The translations under genes and the position numbers were made by a program. The notes beneath the pieces are model-generated. The model was not told where the DNA came from. It saw nothing but the letters and a program-made list of their open reading frames with translations, and did not search any database. Source: JAMIFN01 sp035906235 (GTDB taxonomy: Bacteria; Pseudomonadota; Gammaproteobacteria; Burkholderiales; Burkholderiaceae_C). Taken from it: a DNA stretch of 29,573 nt. Below are positions 1 through 7,553 of this stretch, one piece after another; within the stretch, counting starts at the first letter, position 1, and every line of letters starts with the position of its first letter. The stretch spans positions 1-29,573 of the forward strand of contig JAMIFN010000138.1 in assembly GCA_035906235.1 (NCBI GenBank), given 5' to 3'.

Positions 1-82
1 TTGATAAAGCAAAGCAACTTATATTACTTAGCTTTAATGCCAACGCAATCAAAAATACACTGATTCCATACTCTATGAATTC

Positions 83-108
83 GGTTAAAGCACTTCCGTG
101 CTCTAACC
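83..108 (+). other. Hairpin in the 23S-5S spacer
   Basis: An inverted repeat with 11-nt arms (83-93 and 98-108, one mismatch) and a TTCC loop lies 12 nt before the 5S gene. The preceding 80 bases are AT-rich and I see no recognisable 23S 3' end, so the 23S gene lies outside the window. It is probably a folded processing element of the rRNA precursor. Confidence 0.5.
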
Positions 109-119
109 AACCCTTTTAA

Positions 120-234
120 GCTTGATGACCATAGCGAGGCGGTCCCACTCCTTCCCATCCCGAACAGGACAGTGAAACACCTCAGCGCCGATGATAGTGC
201 GGATTCCCGTGTGAAAGTAGGACATCGTCAGGCT
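120..234 (+). rRNA. rrf: 5S ribosomal RNA
   Basis: Typical bacterial 5S rRNA of about 115 nt. The loop regions (GGTCCCACTCC, TCCCGAACAGGACAGTGAAAC and GTGAAAGTAGG) match the conserved pattern. The terminal helix can be drawn: positions 120-128 pair with 225-233, allowing G-U pairs. It is the last gene of an rRNA operon read left to right and is followed at once by an intrinsic terminator. End positions are good to within one or two bases. Confidence 0.96.
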
Positions 235-250
235 ACTTATTCCATACATC

Positions 251-288
251 AACCCCCAGCAGCAATGTTCGGGGGTTTTTGTTTTTTT
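251..288 (+). terminator. Intrinsic terminator of the rRNA operon
   Basis: AACCCCC (251-257) pairs perfectly with GGGGGTT (271-277) around a 13-nt loop and is followed by a T-rich run to 288. It sits 17 nt after the 5S gene. Confidence 0.88.
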
Positions 289-331
289 GAAGAGAATTTT
301 TCACTCTGTAAAATTAGTGGATGCGAGCAAG

Positions 332-742
332 ATGAGCGAAATCACTGAAAAAATGCCCTATCCCACCATGTTTGAATGGGTCGGCGGCGAAGCAAAAATT
401 CAGGCGCTGGTTGATAAATTCTATGATTTGATGGATTTAGAGCCGCAATACGCTCACCTGCGCAGCTTGCACCGGCCTGACTTGCAGCATTCGCGCGATA
501 CCTTATTTTGGTTCTTATGCGGTTGGACGGGTGGGCCTCGCCACTATGAAGATCGTTTTGGCCATCCGCGTTTACGCATGCGTCATTTGCATGTGGATAT
601 TGGCATTCGTGAGCGCGATGACTGGATGGCTTGTATGGATCAGGCCATGCAAGAATGCGCATTCGATCCCGTTTTGCAGGTGCGCTTGCATGAGGCCTTT
701 ATGCATACGGCAGACTTCATGCGCAATCAAAATGGGCATTGA
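332..742 (+). CDS. Group 2 truncated haemoglobin (trHbO type)
   Basis: A 136-residue haem protein of the 2-over-2 globin family, group 2, expected in the cytoplasm and tied in this family to oxygen or reactive nitrogen chemistry. Visible marks are PYPTMFEWVGGE at the start, B10 Tyr (Y31 in DKFYDLM), FLCGWTGGP at 61-69, the proximal His in RMRHLHVDIG (H85) and Trp G8 (W98 in RDDWMACMDQAM). I chose the ATG at 332. A longer reading from a TTG at 287 would begin inside the terminator T-tract and add 15 residues unlike the family. The Shine-Dalgarno is weak. It stands alone between the rRNA operon and tsaB, so the substrate cannot be told from context. Confidence 0.9.
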   Translation: MSEITEKMPYPTMFEWVGGEAKIQALVDKFYDLMDLEPQYAHLRSLHRPDLQHSRDTLFWFLCGWTGGPRHYEDRFGHPRLRMRHLHVDIGIRERDDWMACMDQAMQECAFDPVLQVRLHEAFMHTADFMRNQNGH

Positions 743-771
743 TTTTCAGCATTGCTTCGCAATAATTTGGC

Positions 772-807
772 GTAGAACTTGCCTGGGCAGCTATTGAATT
801 AATAGTT
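772..807 (-). repeat. Dispersed AGCTA/TAGCTGC repeat, copy B
   Basis: Read on the minus strand this 36-mer matches the copy at 20998-21033 at 28 of 36 positions, sharing TAGCTGCnnAGGCAAGTT. It fills part of the gap between the truncated haemoglobin gene and tsaB. It contains the family's TATT/AATA inverted-repeat half. Confidence 0.65.
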
Positions 808-835
808 GAAAAAGTGGAATCGGAGCTTCTTACCC

Positions 836-1564
836 ATGACTTCCCAATCGATTTTGGCTGTAGACAGCAGCACGGAGTTCTTGAGTCTGGCGTTGCGTAC
901 AGCTGCTGGGTTTTGGCGGCGAGATATGGCCTTGGGAGCTCAGGCATCATCGCAACTTCTGCAGCAGCTGGGCGCCTTGCTAGATGAGGCGCAGGTCTCT
1001 TTGGCGCAGATTGATCTGCTGGTTTGCGGGCGCGGGCCTGGCGCCTTCACTGGCGTTCGTGTGGCGGTTGCGGTATGCCAGGGCTTGGCCTTTAGCCACC
1101 AAATTCCCGTATTACCGCTTTCCGGTTTGCTCAGCATGGCTGAAGCCGTGCGCTTGGTGCAATCTGATCCGCAAGCGCCAATTTCTGTCTGGGCTTTGCA
1201 AGATGCTCGCATGGGACAGGTCTATGCAGCGCATTGCCAATGGACCGGGCAGGCTTGGGAGATGGGAGCAGAGCGCTTAGTGGACTATATGGCGACTGCT
1301 GAATTGACAAAAAAGCAAGCCTGCATTGTGACCGGCAATGTGCGCAGCGTTTTGCAAGAAGCGGGCTTGCCCATACCTCCTGCGTATTTTGACAGCAGCC
1401 CTAGCGCCAGCTTGCTTTTGCGTTTAGCCGAACAAGGCTTGGCTGCTGGCCAGCTCGTGTTATCAGATGCAGCAGCCTTGCTCCCCGTTTATGTGCGCAA
1501 TAAGGTGGCGCAAACCACGGCGGAACGCGCAGCGGCAAGCGCAGGAAAAAACTTGGCGCTCTAG
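836..1564 (+). CDS. tsaB: tRNA threonylcarbamoyladenosine (t6A37) synthesis protein TsaB
   Basis: A 242-residue member of the ASKHA-fold TsaB/YeaZ family, the non-catalytic partner that binds TsaD in the complex placing threonylcarbamoyl on A37 of ANN-decoding tRNAs. The N-terminus ILAVDSSTEFLSLAL and the CGRGPGAFTGVRVAVAVCQG segment (about 75-94) are family signatures. The ATG at 836 is preferred because GGAG at 822-825 sits 10 nt upstream; a TTG at 806 would add ten unrelated residues. It converges on aroB with only 12 bp between stop codons. In relatives I expect rimI directly downstream; here it is missing. Confidence 0.93.
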   Translation: MTSQSILAVDSSTEFLSLALRTAAGFWRRDMALGAQASSQLLQQLGALLDEAQVSLAQIDLLVCGRGPGAFTGVRVAVAVCQGLAFSHQIPVLPLSGLLSMAEAVRLVQSDPQAPISVWALQDARMGQVYAAHCQWTGQAWEMGAERLVDYMATAELTKKQACIVTGNVRSVLQEAGLPIPPAYFDSSPSASLLLRLAEQGLAAGQLVLSDAAALLPVYVRNKVAQTTAERAAASAGKNLAL

Positions 1565-1576
1565 GACGCGTAACCT

Positions 1577-2668
1577 TTATTCTGGCAAATAGGCGCTGAT
1601 ACTTGCTGCCACCAAATCCGCAGGTGCAGTGCGGATACAAGCTTGTCCCAAGCGCTCAATCAAGACATATTTGATTTGCCCAGCCTCAGTTTTTTTGTCC
1701 ACAGCCATGTGCTCAAAAAACTCGCTTACGGTCATTTGTGGCGCTTGGGTCGGCAAACCTGCTCGCGCCAATAAGTTTTCTAAACGCTGAGAAAACTCAA
1801 CAGGTATCAGGCCTAAACGCACGGATAAATCTGCCGCCATCAGCATGCCAACGGCCACAGCCTCGCCGTGCAACCATTGGCCGTAACCCATGCCCGCCTC
1901 AATGGCGTGGCCAAAGGTGTGGCCAAAATTCAAAATGGCGCGCAGGCCAGATTCTTTCTCGTCCTTGCCCACCACTTCGGCTTTGATGGCGCAGCTGCGT
2001 GCTACGGCGTAGGCCAAGGCGTTTTCATCCAAGGCTCTTAAGGCTTCGATATGCGTTTCTAACCACACAAAAAAATCGGCATCGGCAATGGGGCCGTATT
2101 TGATGATTTCAGCCAAGCCCGCAGAAATTTCGCGTGCGGGTAAGGTTTTAAGCGTAGCCAAATCACAAATTACCAGCTGTGGCTGGTAAAACGCCCCCAC
2201 CATATTTTTGCCTAGCGGGTGATTGATGGCGGTTTTACCGCCGACGCTGGAATCCACCTGTGACAGCAAAGTAGTAGGCACTTGCACAAAAGGCACGCCG
2301 CGCATATAGCTGGCAGCGGCAAAGCCCGTCATGTCGCCGATGACGCCACCGCCCAAGGCAAAGAGCATGGTTTTGCGGTCGCAGGCGTGGCCCAGCAGCG
2401 CGTCAAAAATCAGATTCAGGGTTTCCCAGTTTTTATAAGCTTCACCATCTGGCAAAACCACGGTTTGCACTTGGGCGTAGTGCGGCGCTAAAGCCGCTTG
2501 CAAGTGCTGCGCGTACAGGGGCGCGACCGTGGTGTTGCTGACGATGAGCGCTTGGCTAGCTTTGGGCAGGTTTTGGTAGCTGCTGCTTTGGGCAAACAGC
2601 TCGCTGCCTATCAAAATGGGGTAGCTGCGATCGCCTAAATCAACGCTGTAAGTCTGGTGAGTTTGCAT
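1577..2668 (-). CDS. aroB: 3-dehydroquinate synthase
   Basis: A 363-residue NAD- and metal-dependent enzyme of the shikimate pathway that turns DAHP into 3-dehydroquinate in the cytoplasm. Length is normal. The glycine-rich NAD loop ALGGGVIGDMTGF is at 104-116, followed by the PTTLLSQVDSSVGGKTAIN block at 131-149. Metal ligands expected from E. coli AroB are E187 (SAGLAEIIKYG), H250 (NFGHTFGHAIE) and H267 (WLHGEAVAVGM), all present. It starts at an ATG with no strong Shine-Dalgarno. aroK, its common upstream partner, is absent; the divergent neighbour is an enoyl-CoA isomerase-like gene. Confidence 0.97.
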   Translation of the reverse strand: MQTHQTYSVDLGDRSYPILIGSELFAQSSSYQNLPKASQALIVSNTTVAPLYAQHLQAALAPHYAQVQTVVLPDGEAYKNWETLNLIFDALLGHACDRKTMLFALGGGVIGDMTGFAAASYMRGVPFVQVPTTLLSQVDSSVGGKTAINHPLGKNMVGAFYQPQLVICDLATLKTLPAREISAGLAEIIKYGPIADADFFVWLETHIEALRALDENALAYAVARSCAIKAEVVGKDEKESGLRAILNFGHTFGHAIEAGMGYGQWLHGEAVAVGMLMAADLSVRLGLIPVEFSQRLENLLARAGLPTQAPQMTVSEFFEHMAVDKKTEAGQIKYVLIERLGQACIRTAPADLVAASISAYLPE

Positions 2669-2715
2669 AGCGCCGATTTTAGTGTGCCAGTGCAGAGTCT
2701 AGGGCGCGCTGGACC

Positions 2716-2721
2716 TACAAT
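2716..2721 (+). promoter_or_regulatory. Candidate -10 box (TACAAT) for the enoyl-CoA gene
   Basis: TACAAT followed by GCC lies 33 nt before the ATG at 2755 in the 86-bp divergent gap with aroB. No convincing -35 hexamer is seen 16-18 nt upstream, so this is a weak call. The same TAnAATGCC pattern recurs before zapE and tal. Confidence 0.4.
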
Positions 2722-2754
2722 GCCTGACTTTCTTTTCATTGGGGAAATCGGTTT

Positions 2755-3519
2755 ATGAGCGAGATTTTGCAGCACCTCGAAAATGGCGTTTTAACGCTGA
2801 CTTTTAACCGCGAAGCGCGTAAAAATTCGCTTAATCGCGCCATGTATAGCCAATTGGCCGAGATTTTTCGCACAACGGCAGACGACAAACAAGTGCGAGT
2901 GGCGGTTCTGCAGGGCGCAGAAAACATTTTTACGGCGGGCAATGATATTGCGGATTTTTTAGAATTTCCGCCCACGGAAATGGATGCGCCTGTGTTCCAG
3001 TTTATGTTTGCCATGGCCGAGTTTCCTAAGCCCATCATTGCCGCCGTTTGCGGCCCAGCGGTGGGCATAGGCACCACGCTGCTGATGCATTGCGAGATGG
3101 TCTTGGCAGGTGATAACGCCGCTTTTGCCATGCCCTTTATCAATTTGGGCGTGTGCCCAGAAAATGCCTCCAGCTTGCTAGCGCCGCAAATCTTTGGGTA
3201 TCAACGCGCCGCTGAGTTGCTGCTCTTGGGCGAGGCATTCAACGCCGATACCGCCCTAGAGATAGGCTTGGTGAACAAGATTTTGCCGCCGTCAGAGGTC
3301 AATGCCTCGGCGCAAACCTTGGCGAAAAAATTGGCCGCCAAACCGCTGGCGTCTATTTTGGCGACTAAAGCTTTGCTGAAAAAAACGCAAAGCGCGTTAA
3401 TCCACCAAGTCATCACCGCTGAGGCGCAAACTTTTGGCAAGATGCTGGGTGAGCCTGCAGCAAAAGAAGCCATGAGCGCCTTTATGGAAAAACGTAAACC
3501 AGACTTTAGCCAGTTGTAA
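2755..3519 (+). CDS. Enoyl-CoA hydratase/isomerase family protein (ECI2-like)
   Basis: A 254-residue crotonase-fold protein. Oxyanion-hole segments are FTAGNDIADF (59-68) and GPAVGIGTTLLMHCE (100-114). At the position of the first hydratase catalytic Glu the sequence has Phe (MPFINLG), while GVCPENASS supplies E136 at the place where the ECI2/PECI delta3,delta2-enoyl-CoA isomerases carry their catalytic acid. An isomerase for unsaturated fatty acyl-CoA is therefore more likely than a hydratase. This rests on recalled family alignments. GGGGAAA is about 7 nt before the ATG. It stands alone, divergent from aroB. Confidence 0.87.
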   Translation: MSEILQHLENGVLTLTFNREARKNSLNRAMYSQLAEIFRTTADDKQVRVAVLQGAENIFTAGNDIADFLEFPPTEMDAPVFQFMFAMAEFPKPIIAAVCGPAVGIGTTLLMHCEMVLAGDNAAFAMPFINLGVCPENASSLLAPQIFGYQRAAELLLLGEAFNADTALEIGLVNKILPPSEVNASAQTLAKKLAAKPLASILATKALLKKTQSALIHQVITAEAQTFGKMLGEPAAKEAMSAFMEKRKPDFSQL

Positions 3520-3636
3520 TGCTTTGGCCGTCATCTTGCCGTTGTGTCGTCTGGGGAAAGCGGTAAAAATGGAGCTGAACCAGTTGATAATTCGGGTTTT
3601 CCCGTAACCGTGCGACGGCCGTGCCGCACCCCATCG

Positions 3637-4602
3637 ATGTCTGCATCCCTTACCGCCACTGCCAGCACTACGACTGGTTCAGGCTGGCGCAACCCCCACT
3701 TTCTTTTGTTTTTAAGCTCCTTGCTCTGGGGCATTACCTGGCCGGCGGCGCGCACCATGGCGCTGTATTTGCCGCCCATTAGCAGCGCCAGTTGGCGTTT
3801 TACGCTGGCCTGCATTCCCATGCTGGCCATGGTCTATTGGCGCAAAAAATCTTGGCCGCATTTAAGCTGGCGCCAATACCGCTGGCTGGCGTTGTGCGCC
3901 GTCATCGGCGTGGTGGGCTATATGTTGTGCTTTATGTGGGGGCTGTCTTTGGTGCCTGCGGGGCGCGGCTCGCTGGTCATTACCTTTAACCCCGTTATCA
4001 CGGCACTGGGCGCGGCGATTTTTCTGCGCGAGCGCATCACGCCCACCATGCTGCTGGGCATGGCGGTGGCTACGCTGGGGGCGCTCACGGTCATCACCCA
4101 TGGCGATTTTTCCCGCTTGCTTGATGGCAGCGTGGGCAAGGGCGAGCTGATTTTGCTGGGTTGCTCTTTCACTTGGGCTGGCTATAGCCTGATGAGCAAA
4201 CGCTCCATGCAATTTACCGATAGCCTGACGGCCACCACCTACCCCATCGTCATGGGCACGGTGATTTTGCTGCTGACTGGGCCTGCCTTGGATACGCATT
4301 TGCTCGGCCATGTGCAAAAACTGCCGCTGGCGGCTGTGCCCTGGACGGCTTGGCTGGCCATGGTGTTTTTGGCCTTTGGCGCCACCGCATTGGCCTATAA
4401 CTGGTTTTTTACTGGGGTCGATCAAATTGGCGCCACCAGCGCCTCGGCCTATAACACCTTGGTGCCGATTTTTGGGGTGTTTTTCTCGTGGCTGCTGTTG
4501 GGCGAACACATGGATGCCAGCCTCTTAGTTGGCGGCGGCATCGCCGTGCTGGGCCTAGGCCTCATGAATGGCTTGGCCAGCAAATGGCTACGCAAAAAAT
4601 AA
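3637..4602 (+). CDS. EamA/DMT-superfamily transporter
   Basis: A 321-residue inner-membrane protein with about ten hydrophobic helices in two EamA repeats. The first opens with FLLFLSSLLWGITWPAARTM; the second contains GELILLGCSFTWAGYSLMSK and ends with LLLGEHMDASLLVGGGIAVLG. The family exports amino acids, nucleobases or other metabolites; the substrate cannot be told here. The ATG at 3637 gives a normal short cytoplasmic N-terminus. A GTG at 3544 would add 31 charged residues and looks wrong. No clear Shine-Dalgarno is visible. A small AGCGC/GCGCT hairpin follows the stop. Confidence 0.88.
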   Translation: MSASLTATASTTTGSGWRNPHFLLFLSSLLWGITWPAARTMALYLPPISSASWRFTLACIPMLAMVYWRKKSWPHLSWRQYRWLALCAVIGVVGYMLCFMWGLSLVPAGRGSLVITFNPVITALGAAIFLRERITPTMLLGMAVATLGALTVITHGDFSRLLDGSVGKGELILLGCSFTWAGYSLMSKRSMQFTDSLTATTYPIVMGTVILLLTGPALDTHLLGHVQKLPLAAVPWTAWLAMVFLAFGATALAYNWFFTGVDQIGATSASAYNTLVPIFGVFFSWLLLGEHMDASLLVGGGIAVLGLGLMNGLASKWLRKK

Positions 4603-4622
4603 AGCGCCAGGCGCTCTTTCCT

Positions 4623-4628
4623 TAAAAT
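4623..4628 (+). promoter_or_regulatory. Candidate -10 box (TAAAAT) for zapE
   Basis: TAAAAT followed by GCCC ends 9 nt before the zapE ATG, so the transcript would start only about three bases before the start codon. No -35 consensus is seen. Confidence 0.4.
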
Positions 4629-4637
4629 GCCCACCCT

Positions 4638-5744
4638 ATGACGACGACACCTGTTTTTGATGCCTACCAAATCGAGCTGCAAACGCGCGGCTACACCAGC
4701 GACCCCGCGCAACTGGCTGCGGTGCAAGAGCTAGAGCGCTGCGCCGCCGAATGGTCGGTTTACAAAGCCAAGCGCAGCAATACCTTGCGGAAAATGCTGT
4801 TTCACCCCGATACCCCAAACGGCGTGTATATGTTTGGCGGCGTGGGGCGGGGCAAAAGCTTTTTGATGGATTGCTTTTTCAACGCCGTGCCCTTAAAGCG
4901 CAAAACGCGCTTGCATTTCCATGAATTCATGCGCGAAGTCCACCGCGAGCTGGCCGAGCTGCAGGGGCAAGAAAACCCGCTCACCATTTTGGGCGCGCGC
5001 ATTGCGAAAAAATTCAAGCTCATTTGTTTTGACGAATTCCATGTCAACGACATTGCCGATGCCATGGTGCTGTACCGCCTGCTAGAAGCCCTGTTTGCCA
5101 ACGGCGTGGGGCTGGTGATGACCAGCAACTTCAAGCCCGACGGCATTTACCCTGGCGGCATCCACCGCGACCGCATCTTGCCCGCGATTGAGTTGCTGAA
5201 CACGCGCATGGCCGTCATCAATGTGGACAACGGCACCGATTACCGCCAGCGCACGCTCGAGAAAGTGCAGCTCTACCACTGCCCCGCAAATGCCGCCGCC
5301 GAGGCCGCCATGCAGCAGGCTTTTAGCGAGCTGGCCAGCGGCGCCGACGAAAACCCGGTCCTGAAAATTGAAGCGCGTGAAATTGTGGCCAAGCGCAAAG
5401 CCGGCGGCGTGGTCTGGTTTGACTTTGCCACCCTGTGCGGCGGGCCGCGCAGCCAGAACGATTATTTAGAGCTGGCGACGCAGTTTCATACCGTGCTGCT
5501 GTCTGGCATTCCGCAAATGTTTGTGCGCCATGCGTCGGAAGCGCGGCGCTTTACCTGGCTGATTGATGTGCTCTATGACAGGCGCGTCAAACTGATTTGT
5601 TCGGCCGCCGTCACGCCCGAATTGCTCTATACCGAAGGGCCCCTCTCGGGCGAATTCAAACGCACCGCCAGCCGCTTAAACGAAATGCAAACGGCCGAGT
5701 TTTTGGCGCAAGAGCACCGCTTGGTGGATACCGCCATTACCTAA
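4638..5744 (+). CDS. zapE: Cell division protein ZapE (AFG1-like ATPase)
   Basis: A 368-residue P-loop ATPase of the AFG1/ZapE family. E. coli ZapE acts at the division septum and interacts with FtsZ. Walker A is GGVGRGKS at 67-74 and Walker B is LICFDEFHV at 128-136. MTSNFKPDGIYPGGIHRDRI follows, and the C-terminal half ends with the typical SGEFKRTASRLNEMQT. Length fits the family. The ATG at 4638 lies just after a TAAAAT box with no Shine-Dalgarno between them, suggesting a nearly leaderless message. It is a single-gene unit; the next feature is a dispersed repeat and then the IS element. Confidence 0.94.
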   Translation: MTTTPVFDAYQIELQTRGYTSDPAQLAAVQELERCAAEWSVYKAKRSNTLRKMLFHPDTPNGVYMFGGVGRGKSFLMDCFFNAVPLKRKTRLHFHEFMREVHRELAELQGQENPLTILGARIAKKFKLICFDEFHVNDIADAMVLYRLLEALFANGVGLVMTSNFKPDGIYPGGIHRDRILPAIELLNTRMAVINVDNGTDYRQRTLEKVQLYHCPANAAAEAAMQQAFSELASGADENPVLKIEAREIVAKRKAGGVVWFDFATLCGGPRSQNDYLELATQFHTVLLSGIPQMFVRHASEARRFTWLIDVLYDRRVKLICSAAVTPELLYTEGPLSGEFKRTASRLNEMQTAEFLAQEHRLVDTAIT

Positions 5745-5747
5745 ATT

Positions 5748-5783
5748 TGCTACTAAAACAATAGCATACCGGGCAAATTCTAC
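5748..5783 (+). repeat. Dispersed AGCTA/TAGCTGC repeat, copy D (diverged)
   Basis: Starts 4 nt after the zapE stop. It matches the copy at 20998 at about 24 of 36 positions, mainly in GCTAnTAAAA, ATAGC and GGCAAnTTnTAC. An overlapping imperfect inverted repeat (GGGCAAATT 5771-5779 with AATTGCCC 5790-5797) could be a weak transcription stop for zapE, but it lacks a T-run. Confidence 0.45.
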
Positions 5784-5799
5784 GGACTAAATTGCCCAT

Positions 5800-5826
5800 C
5801 TATGTGGTTCTCCCTGATTTATTCAT
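5800..5826 (+). repeat. Candidate left terminal inverted repeat of the IS
   Basis: The 27-nt segment ends in CCTGATTTATTCAT and matches the reverse complement of 7457-7483 at 20 of 27 positions. Confidence 0.5.
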
Positions 5827-5917
5827 AAGCTATTGATTTTATTAGGTATTTTGGATTTTCCTGGTAAAATAACTTCCAGTTTTATTCTCTGCATTTGCGA
5901 GTTTCTGGGAGTTTTTC

Positions 5918-7390
5918 ATATTTGCCTGCACTGCCACCGAAGACTTCTTTCGCCTGCGCATTGATCAAATGATCGATCTGCGCCATCCCTTGGTAGTGCT
6001 GGCCTCACGCATGCCTTGGCAGCAGGTTGAAGCCAGCGTGGCCAACCTATTCGTGCGCAAGGCTCGTGTTGATGTCCTCATGCCCGATTTGGACCTGTTT
6101 GGCGAGAAGGCCACGCGCGCAGCAACTGGCAGCAAGGCCGGGCGCCCTCGGGTGCCCCTGCGTGTCATGATCTCTTTGCTTTACCTCAAGCACGCCTTCA
6201 ATGAATCCGATGAAGGCGTTGTGGCACGCTGGGCAGAGAGCCCACGCTGGCAGTTCTTCTCGGGCTGCGCCTACTACGAAGATCGCCTGCCCTGCGACGC
6301 CACCACCTTGGTGAAGTTTCGCCAACTGCTGGGCGAAGAGGGGGTGGAGGAATTGCTGGCGCAGACCATCCTCGTTGCTATTGATTAGGGTTTGATTGCA
6401 TCGCAAGAACTCACTCGGGTCATTGTGGATTCCACGGTGCAGCACAAAGCCATTGCCCACCCCACTGACAGTCGGCTGCTAGAGACTGCTCGCAGCAAGT
6501 TGGTGCAAGCGGCCAAGGACGCGGGCATAGCGCTCAAACAAACCTTTGCCAAAGAAGGCAAGGTGCTTAGCCACAAAGCCTCACGCTACGCCCATGCGCG
6601 CCAGTTCAAGCGCATGCGCAGCAGCATCAAACGCCAGAGCACCATTGTGGCGCGCCTAGGCCGAGAGATAGCGCGCAAAGCCAGTGCCATCACCACTATC
6701 GGCGCTGCCGTGCAGCAGGCGCTGGCTGACAGCTTAGGCAAGGGGGTACGCCTAGTGGCTCAAAGCGGCCAGCGCAAAGCCACGGGTGGCCAGCCCAAGC
6801 TCTATGCTTGGCATGCGCCTGAAGTGGGCTGCATCAGCAAAGGCAAGGCCAAGACACCTTACGAGTTTGGGGTCAAGGTCGGCATTGCCAGCACACTCAG
6901 GGGCAATCTGATCGTGGGGGCCAGAGCGTTTCATGGCAACCCCTATGACGGGCATACGCTGCATGAACAGCTCGAACAGGCCAGCATCTTGATGGAAGAC
7001 AGGCACATCAAACCCACAAGCGCCTTTGTTGATCTGGGCTACCGAGGGGTAGATGCAGACAACCCATCCGTGCGTATTATTCATCGGGGCAAATTCAAGC
7101 GTATCAGTGAGCAAGAGAGAGGGCAGCTCAAGCGGCGCCAGGCCATTGAACCCATCATCGGCCACCTCAAAAGCGATCACCGTATGGGGCGCTGCTATCT
7201 GAAGGGGCAGCTGGGTGACAGCATGAACGCGGTACTCGCTGCTGCGGGCTACAACATCCGCTGGCTGCTGCGCCAAATCGTCAAGAAGGGCTTGACCTTT
7301 CTTGAGCAGTTTTTTTGTGCCTGCAAAAAGTGGGGCTGCAGGCAGCCTCAGCATGCAAGCATCTGCTGCAAACGCTCCAATCATGGTTAA
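5918..7390 (+). pseudogene. IS5-family transposase, broken by start loss and an amber codon
   Basis: A frame of about 490 codons. The N-terminal DUF772 part contains IDLRHPLVVLASRMPW, PRVPLRVMISLLYLKHAFNE and CDATTLVKFRQLLGEEG. The DDE part has VIVDSTVQHKA (first Asp), FVDLGYRGVD (second Asp) and RRQAIEPIIGHLKSDHRMGR (Glu), so the catalytic triad is intact. Two lesions are visible. An in-frame TAG at 6386-6388 splits the protein with no frame change; by family comparison this position is usually Leu, so TTG to TAG is likely. The family's N-terminal EDFFRxRxDQM is encoded upstream of the first ATG (5969), but the codon at 5918, 6 nt after a GGGAG ribosome site (5907-5911), is ATA instead of ATG. 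Fragments restarting at 5969 and 6392 (TTG) are possible but would be partial proteins. Confidence 0.82.
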
Positions 7391-7456
7391 GGCTTGCCTG
7401 CACACCTGTCATGGCGGGCAGCTAAACCCCATCAGACACTAGGCCATGGCAGGGAA

Positions 7457-7483
7457 ATGAATAAATAAGGGGCGACAAATTAG
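7457..7483 (-). repeat. Candidate right terminal inverted repeat of the IS
   Basis: Its reverse complement ends in CCTTATTTATTCAT and pairs with the left repeat (20 of 27). It overlaps a tandem 14-bp direct repeat. Confidence 0.5.
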
Positions 7484-7490
7484 GGGCGAC
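7463..7490. repeat. Tandem 14-bp direct repeat at the IS right end
   Basis: AAATAAGGGGCGAC (7463-7476) is followed directly by AAATTAGGGGCGAC (7477-7490), 13 of 14 identical. The rest of the gap between the transposase and obgE (7391-7553) shows no gene. A run of six A at 7495-7500 could be the T-tract of a weak obgE terminator on the other strand. Confidence 0.7.
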
Positions 7491-7553
7491 TATGTAAAAA
7501 ACATGGCACCAAAATCGCCGTGTGTTGCATGCATCGGTGCTGATTCCAGGCAA

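Larger units (their letters stand above)
5800..7483 (+). mobile_element. Decayed IS5-family insertion sequence
   Basis: The element carries one transposase reading frame with the DUF772 N-terminal domain and a DDE domain of the IS5 type. Candidate terminal inverted repeats are 5800-5826 and 7457-7483, agreeing at 20 of 27 positions with a common inner block ATTTATTCAT. A TA on each side (5801-5802 and 7481-7482) would fit the short target duplication of some IS5 groups but is weak evidence. Ends are therefore provisional. It sits between the convergent genes zapE and obgE and interrupts neither. Confidence 0.7.

Noticed and set aside
1..119. Possible tRNA or 23S 3' end before the 5S gene
   Set aside because: No cloverleaf or T-loop pattern and no recognisable 23S terminal sequence; only a spacer hairpin is supported.
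287..331. TTG start giving 15 extra residues on the truncated haemoglobin
   Set aside because: The start lies in the T-tract of the rRNA terminator and the extra residues are unlike the family.
3862..4509. Long reverse open frame (215 codons) opposite the EamA gene
   Set aside because: Gln/His/Arg-rich composition with no family resemblance, typical of the antisense of a GC-rich membrane protein gene.
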